This document shows, piece by piece, positions 1 to 7,623 of a DNA stretch of 64,000 bases (position 1 is the stretch's first letter; every line of letters starts with the position of its first letter). Position numbers and translations under genes: made by a program. Below the pieces are notes generated by a model, which saw only the letters and a program-made list of their open reading frames with translations, was not told the DNA's origin and made no database searches. Source of the stretch: CAYSRJ01 sp964521865 (lineage in GTDB: Bacteria > Spirochaetota > B62-G9 > DRHN01); the NCBI GenBank assembly GCA_964521865.1, contig CAZFTJ010000002.1:186001-250000 (forward strand), in the 5' to 3' direction.

Positions 1-1157
1 GTGCTTGCGGGGTGCAGGGCAAGGCTTTTGGCGTCCCCTACATTCGCCAGGTGAGATACGAGCTCAAGGCTGTTGATGAACTTCTCGCCCGCTTCACGTC
101 CGCCGTGCACACCGAATACCACCATTCCGCCGGATCCCCTCTTCAGATACTTCGACGCAACTGAATAGGAGGGATCGTCCGGCAGACCGGGATATCTGAC
201 CCAGCTCACCTTTTTATGATCTTTCAGATAGCGGGCAATTATTTCCGCATTTCTGCTGTGTCGTTCCATCCTGAGGTGCAGCGTCTCGATCCCCTGAAGA
301 AAAAGCCATGCATTATCCGGAGATATACAGGCCCCCAGATTACGGAGCGGTACGAGGCGCATTCTTATTATAAATGCAATACTGTTCATATCGCCGAGGC
401 CGGTCGCCCATCGTATTCCGTTGTAGCTTGCATCCTCCTCATTAAAAAGAGTGAACCGGCTGTCGCTCCAGTCGAATGTACCCGCATCGACGACTACCCC
501 GCCGATCGCGGTGCCGTGCCCTCCGAGCCACTTGGTCATCGAGTGGCATACGATATCGGCGCCGTACTCGATTGGACGCAGAAGGTAGGGTGTGGTGAAT
601 GTGGAATCGACAATAAGCGGAAGATGATGCCTTTTCGCAACAACTGCTATCTCTTCGATGTCCGTAACCTGTAGAACGGGATTCCCTATTGTTTCTATAT
701 AGAGCGCTTTTGTCCGTTCGGTAACTGCATTCTCAAAATTGGCTGCAGAAGAAGGATCGACAAAGCTCGTATGTATTTCGAATTGCGGAAGAATATTTTT
801 AAACATGGTATATGTTCCGCCGTAGAGATTGTTCGCGGAAACTATTTCATCACCGCTTGAGCAGATATTGATAATTGAGTAGAAAATTGCCGAAGTGCCG
901 GAAGCCAGAGCAAGAGCGGCTGCTCCGCCTTCGAGAGATGCCATACGTTTTTCCAGGATTTCCTGTGTTGGATTCATGATACGCGTGTAGATATTACCCA
1001 TTTCCCTAAGCCCGAACAGATCCGCTGCATGCTTTGTGTCTCTGAATACGTAGGAGCTCGTCCTGTACAGCGGCACCCCACGCGACAGTGTATCGGAGTC
1101 CGGTTTCTGTCCTGCGTGAAGCGCTCTTGTTTCAAATGCACGTTCCTCTGTTTTCAT
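1..1157 (-). CDS. metY: O-acetylhomoserine/O-acetylserine sulfhydrylase-type PLP enzyme (partial, C-terminus beyond window)
   Basis: Cys/Met-metabolism PLP-dependent (fold type I) enzyme. The family uses O-acetylhomoserine with sulfide or methanethiol to make homocysteine or methionine in the cytoplasm. About 385 residues are visible from the ATG at 1157, which follows a GGAGG ribosome site by 9 nt; the C-terminus runs off the left edge. The N-terminus contains ETRALHAGQ, typical of MetY. The PLP lysine lies in HSMTKWLGGHG (Lys209), preceded by the PLP-contact aspartate in IVDSTF. GNIYTRIMNPT is the usual substrate-loop signature. MetY proteins are about 425 residues, so only a short tail is missing. 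It is 100 bp downstream of a same-strand Rrf2 regulator and may be co-transcribed with it. A cystathionine gamma-synthase or gamma-lyase is a possible alternative, but the N-terminus and the length favour MetY. Confidence 0.9.
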   Translation of the reverse strand, partial: MKTEERAFETRALHAGQKPDSDTLSRGVPLYRTSSYVFRDTKHAADLFGLREMGNIYTRIMNPTQEILEKRMASLEGGAAALALASGTSAIFYSIINICSSGDEIVSANNLYGGTYTMFKNILPQFEIHTSFVDPSSAANFENAVTERTKALYIETIGNPVLQVTDIEEIAVVAKRHHLPLIVDSTFTTPYLLRPIEYGADIVCHSMTKWLGGHGTAIGGVVVDAGTFDWSDSRFTLFNEEDASYNGIRWATGLGDMNSIAFIIRMRLVPLRNLGACISPDNAWLFLQGIETLHLRMERHSRNAEIIARYLKDHKKVSWVRYPGLPDDPSYSVASKYLKRGSGGMVVFGVHGGREAGEKFINSLELVSHLANVGDAKSLALHPAS

Positions 1158-1256
1158 ATCTGTTTACCTCCGGTATAGTATCCTTTTGATTTTATAGAAA
1201 TAAAAAAACCGACAGGCCCGACGCCGGCAGTTGCTTTCTCATCACATAAATACATA

Positions 1257-1763
1257 TCAGATCTGATACATATATCCGGTGTTTTTCGAGTGCAGTTCTT
1301 CCGCCCTGTGTATGAGATCTGAAAGTGTTGCGGATTCAACGATATCTCCGATCGCTTTCACAACCTGCTCACGCAATTCCTGTATGGCTCTTTCCTCATA
1401 TTTACCGAAAGGATGATCCCCTTCGGCCATCTTATCTTGAGGGAATATATCAAACGTCCCGTCTACGAGCCTGATGATTTGTCCGACCGTAATGGAATCA
1501 GGCGGCTTCTTCAGTAAAAATCCGCCCCCTATTCCCCTTCTGCTTTCCACAAACCCCGCCTTTTTCAATATGAGCATTACCTGTTCAAGAAACTTGAGAG
1601 GCATCTGCCAGCGGCCGGCAATATCCGACAGAGGAACCACCTCCCCATTTCCGTACCTGTGGGAAAGATCAAGCAGTGCTTTCAGCGCGTACACTCCCTT
1701 TGCGGTAATATTCACTGGTTTAATGTCCTCAACTTCCCGGATTATCCCGGTATAGTTTTCCAT
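1257..1763 (-). CDS. Rrf2-family transcriptional regulator lacking cysteines (CymR-like)
   Basis: Winged-helix Rrf2 regulator. The core begins at VNITAKGVYALKALLDL, followed by the recognition region (PLKFLEQVMLILKKAGFVESRRG) and the glycine-rich wing GIGGGFLL. The protein contains no cysteine at all, so it cannot carry the Fe-S cluster of IscR or NsrR. This resembles CymR, the cysteine-metabolism repressor that works through cysteine synthase, and fits its place directly upstream of a metY-type gene. The ATG at 1763 has no clear ribosome site. A GTG at 1715, preceded by GAGG, would give the family-typical start and 152 residues, and may be the real start. The gene is followed by a T-rich stretch (about 1200-1212) that could terminate some transcripts. 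The regulated target is inferred from position only. Confidence 0.85.
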   Translation of the reverse strand: MENYTGIIREVEDIKPVNITAKGVYALKALLDLSHRYGNGEVVPLSDIAGRWQMPLKFLEQVMLILKKAGFVESRRGIGGGFLLKKPPDSITVGQIIRLVDGTFDIFPQDKMAEGDHPFGKYEERAIQELREQVVKAIGDIVESATLSDLIHRAEELHSKNTGYMYQI

Positions 1764-1898
1764 TATAGAGATACTTGAAAATAGACAAGTGAGCTGCTAC
1801 AATTTCCCTATTATTAATTATAGTACTAACATAATAATATTGGTAATATTTTATACAAAAAATATGAAAAGTCAAGAAAATTATCACGACTTTAGAAG

Positions 1899-2732
1899 CT
1901 ACAGCCACTCCTCTTTGAGAACATCTCCCTTTATGCCCACAACCATCCATTTAATCGGCACGTTGCGCTCAGACATTTCCACCGCCCGCTGTGCAAGGCT
2001 GAAAAGACCGTTACAGCACACAACCTCCATCGTCATGACTATAAGCGTATTGATTTTAGCCTGATCAATGAGCGCAGCAAGTTTGTCGAGGTAGACTTCC
2101 TGTCCTTCATCGAGCTTTGGACATGCGATTGCAAGGGCCCTGCCCTTCAGGTGGTCCCTGTGAAAATCACCGACCGCATAGGCAACACAGTCCGCACAGA
2201 GAAGCATGTCTCTTCCCTGGAAATGAGGTGCCATAGCAGGAATAAGATGAAGCTGCACCGGCCAGTGCGTCAGCTCGGACGGCCTTTCAGGACCTTCAGC
2301 GACAGCATTTCGCTTTTCCGGAACAAAATTCATTGTCTGCGCACCCGGGCATCCCGAATGTGTGTGAATCGCCGGCCGCGTGATATCAATTTCGACATCC
2401 TTCTCTTCAAGAATCTCCATTGCTTCACGAAGATACGCCGTCTCTCCGTGCTCCTTTAAATGCTCAAGATGCGCCCGTATCACATTTTCTCCCTGGGGAA
2501 TGATGTTTTCCATAACCTGTTTTTCGCTGTACGGCCGTGCCTCCCGTTTTTCCACAGTGATGGCACCTTCGGGGCAGTGCCCGATGCATGCTCCGAGCCC
2601 GTCACAGAACAGATCGCTGATAAGCCGCGCCTTCTCGTCGATTATCTGAATCGCTCCTTCGGGGCAATTGGGAATACACAGGCCGCACCCGTTGCATCTT
2701 TCCTCATCGATGGTGATGATTTCTCTTTCCAT
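1899..2732 (-). CDS. 4Fe-4S dicluster ferredoxin-domain protein
   Basis: A 277-residue cytoplasmic iron-sulfur protein. The N-terminal 60 residues hold two ferredoxin-like clusters: CNGCGLCIPNCP (about residues 14-25) and CDGLGACIGHCP (about 43-54), the second with CxxxxxC spacing. The rest is a conserved accessory domain seen in anaerobes, with further cysteines in HSGCPG, LLCADCVAYAVG and VVCCNG. These could bind another cluster or take part in redox sensing. No membrane segment or signal peptide is visible. The family is usually annotated only as 4Fe-4S binding protein, and its reaction is not known to me. It lies upstream of the Rrf2 gene on the same strand, separated by about 135 bp of AT-rich DNA, and may be controlled with the neighbouring sulfur genes. 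Start chosen at the ATG preceding the canonical ferredoxin N-terminus. Confidence 0.85.
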   Translation of the reverse strand: MEREIITIDEERCNGCGLCIPNCPEGAIQIIDEKARLISDLFCDGLGACIGHCPEGAITVEKREARPYSEKQVMENIIPQGENVIRAHLEHLKEHGETAYLREAMEILEEKDVEIDITRPAIHTHSGCPGAQTMNFVPEKRNAVAEGPERPSELTHWPVQLHLIPAMAPHFQGRDMLLCADCVAYAVGDFHRDHLKGRALAIACPKLDEGQEVYLDKLAALIDQAKINTLIVMTMEVVCCNGLFSLAQRAVEMSERNVPIKWMVVGIKGDVLKEEWL

Positions 2733-2859
2733 AACCGATCTCCTTCATGTTTGATGTGTGCTGCTCTAAAGTAAGTATGCGATAAAAGGAGGCGTCATGC
2801 ATTGATGCAGGTCAATTTTTGGGAGATTTATCGAGAAAGGAATCGGCTATGTGCGTCGT

Positions 2860-3639
2860 TCACCCGCTATGAATATCCTTAATTCTCCAGGCATTGGCAT
2901 ACACGTTGATTCTTTTCCCGCGGGCGAAACCGGCGAGAGTAATGCCGAATTTTTCAGACAGCTTGATCGACTCCGAAGTCGGCGCCGAGCTGGAAACCAC
3001 AACAGGGATACGCGCGTTGATTATCTTTACCATCACCGCCGAAGATACCCGCCCGCTTGTAAGGAGTATCTTGTCCTCCGGATCTATATCATGCAACAGG
3101 CAGTTGCCGACGATTTTATCAACTGCATTATGCCTGCCCACATCCTCCCGAAACAACAGTATGCCGCTATTGCCGCAGAGCGCAGCGCTGTGAACCCCTC
3201 CGGTCACCCTGTACAGAGTGGACTCTCTATGGGCGAGACGGATGAGCTCAAGTAATTCATCGCTCGATGCACTCAGGCTCGATTCAATCTTTTTCGCCCC
3301 CGCGTTCATAGTGGTGTAGAAGAAGCATCCCGGAGTGATATACCGTTTGAGCCGCACGCCCTCTGCAGGATAATTTCTATCCCTTACTACGATATACGCA
3401 GTATTCCTATCATCATCGATTCTCGATGCCAGAACATCTTCCTTTTTATCGATTATTCTTTCTGAAAACAGGTAGCCGACGACAAGTTCGAGCAGATGCT
3501 GAGGGGAACAAATAATGGTAACGAATTCATTTTCATTGAGAAAAATCGTGAGGGGAAATTCCGTCACCACTGCATCGTCAAAAACCTCACGTGCTTTTCC
3601 GTATACTCGTATGACGGGATAGTGCTCATATGTTTTCAT
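2860..3639 (-). CDS. fdhD: Formate dehydrogenase accessory sulfurtransferase FdhD
   Basis: FdhD passes sulfur from a cysteine desulfurase (IscS) to the molybdenum cofactor of formate dehydrogenase. The 259-residue protein shows the family blocks: NENEFVTIICSPQHLLELVVGYL near residue 35, PGCFFYTT with the conserved loop cysteine, FREDVGRHNAVDKIVG, and LTSGRVSSAVMVKI. The E. coli CxxC pair is here Cys-Phe-Phe-Tyr, so only the first cysteine is kept. The reading frame is open to 3681, but that start would overlap mnmA. The ATG at 3639 with AAGGACG upstream fits the family N-terminus. Immediately upstream on the same strand are mnmA and a NifS/IscS desulfurase, the natural sulfur donor. No formate dehydrogenase gene is in the window. 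Confidence 0.93.
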   Translation of the reverse strand: MKTYEHYPVIRVYGKAREVFDDAVVTEFPLTIFLNENEFVTIICSPQHLLELVVGYLFSERIIDKKEDVLASRIDDDRNTAYIVVRDRNYPAEGVRLKRYITPGCFFYTTMNAGAKKIESSLSASSDELLELIRLAHRESTLYRVTGGVHSAALCGNSGILLFREDVGRHNAVDKIVGNCLLHDIDPEDKILLTSGRVSSAVMVKIINARIPVVVSSSAPTSESIKLSEKFGITLAGFARGKRINVYANAWRIKDIHSG

Positions 3640-3674
3640 TGAAAAAAACGTCCTTTTGCAGGCATAATGTCGTC

Positions 3675-4757
3675 CTACCATCCCCGGATTATCACTCCGC
3701 CGCTGAGCACGGTATCACCCGAATAACATACAACCGCCTGACCGGGGGCAACCGCCCACTGAGCTTTCCTGAATGATACACGCATCCCGTTTGCACCCTT
3801 CGGAGTAAGCAACGCCTCTGCAGGTATGTGCAGAGAACGTATTTTTGCGGTCACAGCAATGGAATCGTCCCGCGGCTCTCCCGCTATCCAATTTACCGCC
3901 CGCGCTTCCAGTTCCCGATGATACACCTCGTTCCTTCTTCCGACCGTTATCGCATTGCTCGTGGGGTCGATTTCCGTCACATACAGCGGTGCATCGGATG
4001 AGATGCCAAGGCCCCTTCTCTGTCCGATTGTATAACACATAATTCCCGTATGCGTGCCCAGGATTTCACCGTTTTCAGACCGTATGGGGCCGGGGGCAAG
4101 CAGTTGAGGGCTGTACAGCTCAAAAAATCGGCGGTAATTGTTACCCTCGATGAAGCAGATTTCCTGGGATTCGGGTTTGGCGGATACGCGGAGATTCAAT
4201 TTTCTTGCGAGCTCGCGCACTTCCTTTTTCCTGAAACTCCCGAGCGGCATGAGAGTGCGTTTCAAAACCTGCTGCGTCATGACGTAGAGGAAGTACGACT
4301 GATCTTTCTCGGGATCCATACCCTTTTTCAAGAGATACTTCCCCTGAGTTTCGTCGAATTCGATCCGGGCGTAATGGCCTGTTGCGATAAAGTCTGCATC
4401 CAGCTCATCGGCCTTTTTCAGCAGAGCGCCGAACTTGATAAACTGGTTACAGCGTATGCAGGGATTCGGCGTTTTTCCGCTTTGATACTCATCGGTAAAA
4501 TTATCGATCACAAGCTCACGAAACTGCACACGCATATTGAGTACGTAGTGCGGGATACCGAGGTGTGCAGCAACCTGCTGGGCATCGCGTATATTTCTCA
4601 CACCGCAACAGCTTTCAATAATTTCTGTCCTGGTTTGCGTCTTCGGCAAAAGCTGCATGGAGACACCGATAACAGTGTAGCCCTGTTCCTTGAGGAGCGC
4701 AGCGGCAACCGATGAATCGACGCCGCCGCTCATTGCAACGAGTACCGTTTTATTCAT
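3675..4757 (-). CDS. mnmA: tRNA-uridine 2-sulfurtransferase MnmA
   Basis: MnmA thiolates U34 at the wobble position of tRNA Lys, Glu and Gln, using ATP and persulfide sulfur from a desulfurase. The 360-residue protein matches the normal family length. It has the PP-loop AMSGGVDSSVAA near residue 10, the first catalytic cysteine in TPNPCIRCNQFIKF, the GHYARI block, DQSYFLY, and the second catalytic cysteine in SQEICFIEG. The C-terminal beta-barrel domain ends in SGGVIIRGW. An in-frame ATG at 4796 exists, but the ATG at 4757 has the ribosome site AGAAGGAAC and gives the canonical MNKTVLVAMSGG start. It sits between the cysteine desulfurase (80 bp upstream) and fdhD, forming a sulfur-transfer group. 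Confidence 0.95.
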   Translation of the reverse strand: MNKTVLVAMSGGVDSSVAAALLKEQGYTVIGVSMQLLPKTQTRTEIIESCCGVRNIRDAQQVAAHLGIPHYVLNMRVQFRELVIDNFTDEYQSGKTPNPCIRCNQFIKFGALLKKADELDADFIATGHYARIEFDETQGKYLLKKGMDPEKDQSYFLYVMTQQVLKRTLMPLGSFRKKEVRELARKLNLRVSAKPESQEICFIEGNNYRRFFELYSPQLLAPGPIRSENGEILGTHTGIMCYTIGQRRGLGISSDAPLYVTEIDPTSNAITVGRRNEVYHRELEARAVNWIAGEPRDDSIAVTAKIRSLHIPAEALLTPKGANGMRVSFRKAQWAVAPGQAVVCYSGDTVLSGGVIIRGW

Positions 4758-4838
4758 AGTTCCTTCTCTATTCTCCCCTCTTTTGGAATACAGCACTCGT
4801 ATCGTTTTATACCCTTGTTGCTGCGGGCAGTTTCCATT

Positions 4839-6020
4839 CTACCTCTTCTTCGAACGATAAAACGGTGATGTCATTCTCATCCTCTCCGTAATACCGGGAA
4901 GAACATCGAGCACGCCGTCTATTTCACTCCCGGTCGTGTACCTGCCGAGAGAAAACCTGACCGCGCTTTGCGCCGTGCCCCGATCAAGCCCGAGTGCGAG
5001 CAGCACATGGGAGAGCTCGAGCGTTGCAAAGCTGCAGGCAGATCCCGTGGAACATGCAATACCCGCCATATCCAGCCCGACGACCAGCGACTCGCCCTCG
5101 ATGAATTCGAATGAAACGTTGATGTTGTTCGGAAGTCTCTTTTTGGGATGACCGTTGAGCCTCGTACCTTCAATGCCCTCCAGAATACCTCTTATGAGTG
5201 TATCCCTGAGCACCATCGTCTCCCTCGCTTCTTTTACCATGACTCTCTGCGCCAAACGTGCCGCCTCTGCGAAGCCGACAATTGCCGGCACATTGTGAGT
5301 CGACGGCCGAAGTCCAAACTCCTGGTCGCCACCGTATACAAGCGGTCGAATATCGGCCTTTCTCCCAGCATACAGCATGCCGATACCCTTCGGGCCGTAC
5401 AGTTTGTGTGCGGATGAGCTGAGCAGGTCGATTCCGAGCTCGCCTGCATTTATCGGCACATGCCCGAAACTCTGAACCGCATCCACATGGAAGAGAATAC
5501 CACTGTCCCGGACGATCCTCCCTATCTCTTCGATCGGCTGGATTGTCCCGATTTCATTGTTCGCATGCATTATCGAAACGAGGATCGTGTCACTGCCGAT
5601 CGCCATTTTCACGTCATCCGGATCGACAATACCGTCTGCATCCACACCGACATATGTGACTCTGAAACCTTCCCGCTCAAGAAACCGGCAGCAGTTGAGC
5701 ACGGAGTGATGTTCGATCGCCGAGGTTACAATGTGGCTCCCCCTGTTCCTGTGTCTGAAGCAAGCGCCCTGAATTGCAAGGTTGTTGCTCTCTGTCCCCC
5801 CGCCGGTAAAGATAATTTCATCCGAATTCACACCGATCGACCGAGCGATATCCGCTCGAGCACGTTCAACCGCAGCACGAGCCTCCTGTCCAAACGAGTG
5901 GATGCTGAGCGGGTTGCCGAAAATCTCGTTTTGATACGGCTTCATGGCATCGACAACCGCCAGGTCAACAGGCGTCGTCGCCGCATAATCGAGGTATATT
6001 CGATTATCGACCCGATCCAT
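4839..6020 (-). CDS. iscS: Cysteine desulfurase (NifS/IscS family)
   Basis: A 393-residue PLP enzyme that takes sulfur from L-cysteine as an enzyme-bound persulfide, giving alanine. The N-terminus has IYLDYAATTPVD, the pocket has TGGGTESNN, and the PLP lysine is in SSSAHKLYGPKGIG near residue 205. The active-site cysteine is in the flexible loop ACSTGSACSFATLE near residue 325. The short loop is typical of NifS/IscS (group I) rather than SufS. The ATG at 6020 follows GGGAGCG. It is the first gene of a minus-strand group with mnmA and fdhD, both of which need its sulfur. No iscU, iscA or other Fe-S assembly gene is adjacent, so a dedicated role in tRNA thiolation and FdhD supply is plausible. 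The symbol is functional rather than proven orthology. Confidence 0.93.
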   Translation of the reverse strand: MDRVDNRIYLDYAATTPVDLAVVDAMKPYQNEIFGNPLSIHSFGQEARAAVERARADIARSIGVNSDEIIFTGGGTESNNLAIQGACFRHRNRGSHIVTSAIEHHSVLNCCRFLEREGFRVTYVGVDADGIVDPDDVKMAIGSDTILVSIMHANNEIGTIQPIEEIGRIVRDSGILFHVDAVQSFGHVPINAGELGIDLLSSSAHKLYGPKGIGMLYAGRKADIRPLVYGGDQEFGLRPSTHNVPAIVGFAEAARLAQRVMVKEARETMVLRDTLIRGILEGIEGTRLNGHPKKRLPNNINVSFEFIEGESLVVGLDMAGIACSTGSACSFATLELSHVLLALGLDRGTAQSAVRFSLGRYTTGSEIDGVLDVLPGITERMRMTSPFYRSKKR

Positions 6021-6162
6021 TCCACGCTCCCACTTAAATCATACAGCATATATAATAATGATATTGCAAACATGTCAAAGGCAAGGGTAATGCAATGGGA
6101 TGGTTTTGCCCAAGCGCAGGGTAATCTACGGGTCGGCTCTTCATTGAAAAATGAAAAATCGC

Positions 6163-6191
6163 TTGACACTAAGATGTATTTGTCCTATATT
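6163..6191 (+). promoter_or_regulatory. Consensus-like sigma-70 promoter of the TetR/Lol operon
   Basis: TTGACA at 6163-6168 and TATATT at 6186-6191 are separated by exactly 17 bp. The expected transcription start falls near 6198, inside the operator described next. This is the only strong promoter seen ahead of the tetR-led operon, so it should drive all six downstream genes. Confidence 0.85.
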
Positions 6192-6193
6192 TT

Positions 6194-6216
6194 ATAGACC
6201 GACCGTCAGTCGAATA
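6194..6216 (+). promoter_or_regulatory. Probable TetR-family operator overlapping the transcription start
   Basis: The sequence ACCGACCGTCAGTCG at 6198-6212 is an imperfect palindrome of the GACTGAC-type often bound by small-molecule TetR repressors. It starts within a few bases after the -10 box, so bound repressor would block initiation. The tetR gene begins 30 bp further on, which suggests autorepression. Binding is inferred. Confidence 0.7.
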
Positions 6217-6245
6217 AATGAGCTTTTACTCGAATGGAGGAAACC

Positions 6246-6947
6246 ATGCGCGTTGTAAAGGAGTATACCGTTAGAAAAAATGAAATCCTCGACACATCCC
6301 AGAGGCTTTTTTACAGCATCGGGTATGACCGAACAACAGTCGAAGCCATCATAAATGAGGCAGGAATTGCAAAGGGCACATTCTATTATTATTTCAAATC
6401 CAAGCTTGACTTGCTTGATAATCTGGTCGACAGGATGGTGCATCAAATGATGGCGGCTGCGAGACCGATAATTGAAGCCGAAACCGACTCTATAGAAAAA
6501 CTCAGGAACCTTTTCAACATAATAGGAACAATTAAACTGAAAAACATGGAGTTACTGCTTCAGGTTTTAAAAATCCTTTACCGGGATGAAAACCTGATTA
6601 CCCGGTATAAGATGAATAAGAAATTCCTTGAAAAATTCGGTCCTCTGTTTTCACGCATTGTACGGCAGGGAGTACGGGATGGCACTTTCAATACAGCCTT
6701 CCCCGATGATGCCGGTGAGTTGATTATTCAGCTGGGCACATGCATGAGTGACAATTTTGCCATACTGCTGCTGGAGCTTGATAAAAAACCATCAAGCCGG
6801 AAAATCCTTGAGACAAAGGTAAAGATGTATGAAAACACGATTGAAAGAATAGTGGGAGCTGAAGAGGGGTCTTTAAAGCTGTTTGACACGAACATGCTGG
6901 ATTTATTTTTTCGACAGGAACAAAGTGCAGAGGCCACGGGAAAGTGA
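6246..6947 (+). CDS. TetR/AcrR-family transcriptional regulator
   Basis: A 233-residue repressor. The N-terminal helix-turn-helix spans about residues 10-55 (ILDTSQRLFYSIGYDRTTVEAIINEAGIAK, then GTFYYYFKSKLDLL). The C-terminal ligand and dimer domain has no family-specific motif I can name. The frame opens at 6234, but GGAGG lies within those first codons, so the ATG at 6246 is the start. The gene overlaps the ABC ATPase start by 4 bp (GTGA), a sign of translational coupling. It most likely represses its own operon through the palindrome at 6194-6216. The inducing ligand is unknown; because the operon encodes envelope export functions, a lipid, bile-salt-like or toxic hydrophobic compound is a reasonable guess. 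Confidence 0.92.
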   Translation: MRVVKEYTVRKNEILDTSQRLFYSIGYDRTTVEAIINEAGIAKGTFYYYFKSKLDLLDNLVDRMVHQMMAAARPIIEAETDSIEKLRNLFNIIGTIKLKNMELLLQVLKILYRDENLITRYKMNKKFLEKFGPLFSRIVRQGVRDGTFNTAFPDDAGELIIQLGTCMSDNFAILLLELDKKPSSRKILETKVKMYENTIERIVGAEEGSLKLFDTNMLDLFFRQEQSAEATGK

Positions 6948-7621
6948 TAAAGGTTGAAAATGTAAAACGAAACTACCGGACAGGGGACACCGTCGTTGAG
7001 GCGCTCAGGGGGATAACTCTTGAGATCGATAAGGGAGAGTTCATCTCTATTGCCGGGCCCTCGGGGTCGGGAAAAACAACGTTGCTCAATCTTATAGGCT
7101 GTATTGATCGTGCGGATTCCGGTGAAATATTAATCAACGGTCAGGCAGTTTCAACCAAAGGAAATAGAGAGCTTGCCCTATTCCGAAGGCAGAAGCTGGG
7201 GTTTATTTTTCAGACCTTTAACCTTATTCCGGTGTTGACTGCATATGAAAATGTCTCTTTCGCGCTCTCTCTCCTAGGTATGAATGCAAAAGAAATACGG
7301 GAAAGGAGCATGGCATTGCTTGCGGAGGTCGGGCTCGCAGGCAGAGAGAACAGTATTCCTTCCAGGCTTTCAGGCGGCCAGCAACAGAGAGTGGCGATTG
7401 CAAGAGCCCTGGTCAAAGAGCCTGCTATCGTTCTGGCAGACGAACCGACAGCCAATCTTGATTCAAAAACCGGAGGATCGATTTTGAAACTCATGGAGGA
7501 TATGAATGCACGGCATAACACGATCTTTATTTTCTCGACACATGATCCAATGGTGATGGATTTTGCCCACCGGCTTGTAAAACTCCATGACGGCAAGATC
7601 AGTGCGGATGAAAGGATTTAG
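6944..7621 (+). CDS. ABC transporter ATP-binding protein, LolD/MacB type
   Basis: A 225-residue cytoplasmic ATPase that would power the two FtsX-type permeases encoded next. Walker A is GPSGSGKTTLLNLIG (about residues 35-49), the Q-loop is in FIFQTFNLIPVLTAYENV, the signature is LSGGQQQRVAIARAL, Walker B is IVLADEPTANLD, and the switch histidine is in STHDP. FQTFNL and the lack of a C-terminal extension are typical of the LolD/MacB/FtsE group. The start is GTG at 6944, overlapping the tetR stop. The two downstream genes begin 2 bp and about 12 bp after the preceding stops, so the complex is made as a unit. By family this group works by mechanotransmission (lipoprotein release or export), not by classical transport through the membrane. 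Confidence 0.93.
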   Translation: MIKVENVKRNYRTGDTVVEALRGITLEIDKGEFISIAGPSGSGKTTLLNLIGCIDRADSGEILINGQAVSTKGNRELALFRRQKLGFIFQTFNLIPVLTAYENVSFALSLLGMNAKEIRERSMALLAEVGLAGRENSIPSRLSGGQQQRVAIARALVKEPAIVLADEPTANLDSKTGGSILKLMEDMNARHNTIFIFSTHDPMVMDFAHRLVKLHDGKISADERI

Positions 7622-7623
7622 AA

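Noticed and set aside
216..674. 152-codon frame on the plus strand near the left edge
   Set aside because: It is antisense to the metY-type gene, whose PLP-binding motifs are intact.
1158..1256. SAM riboswitch or T-box ahead of the metY-type gene
   Set aside because: The 99-bp leader is too short and shows neither the SAM-I core nor a T-box sequence.
5460..6197. 245-codon plus-strand frame over the cysteine desulfurase
   Set aside because: It is antisense to iscS with no domain, and its end runs into the tetR promoter region.
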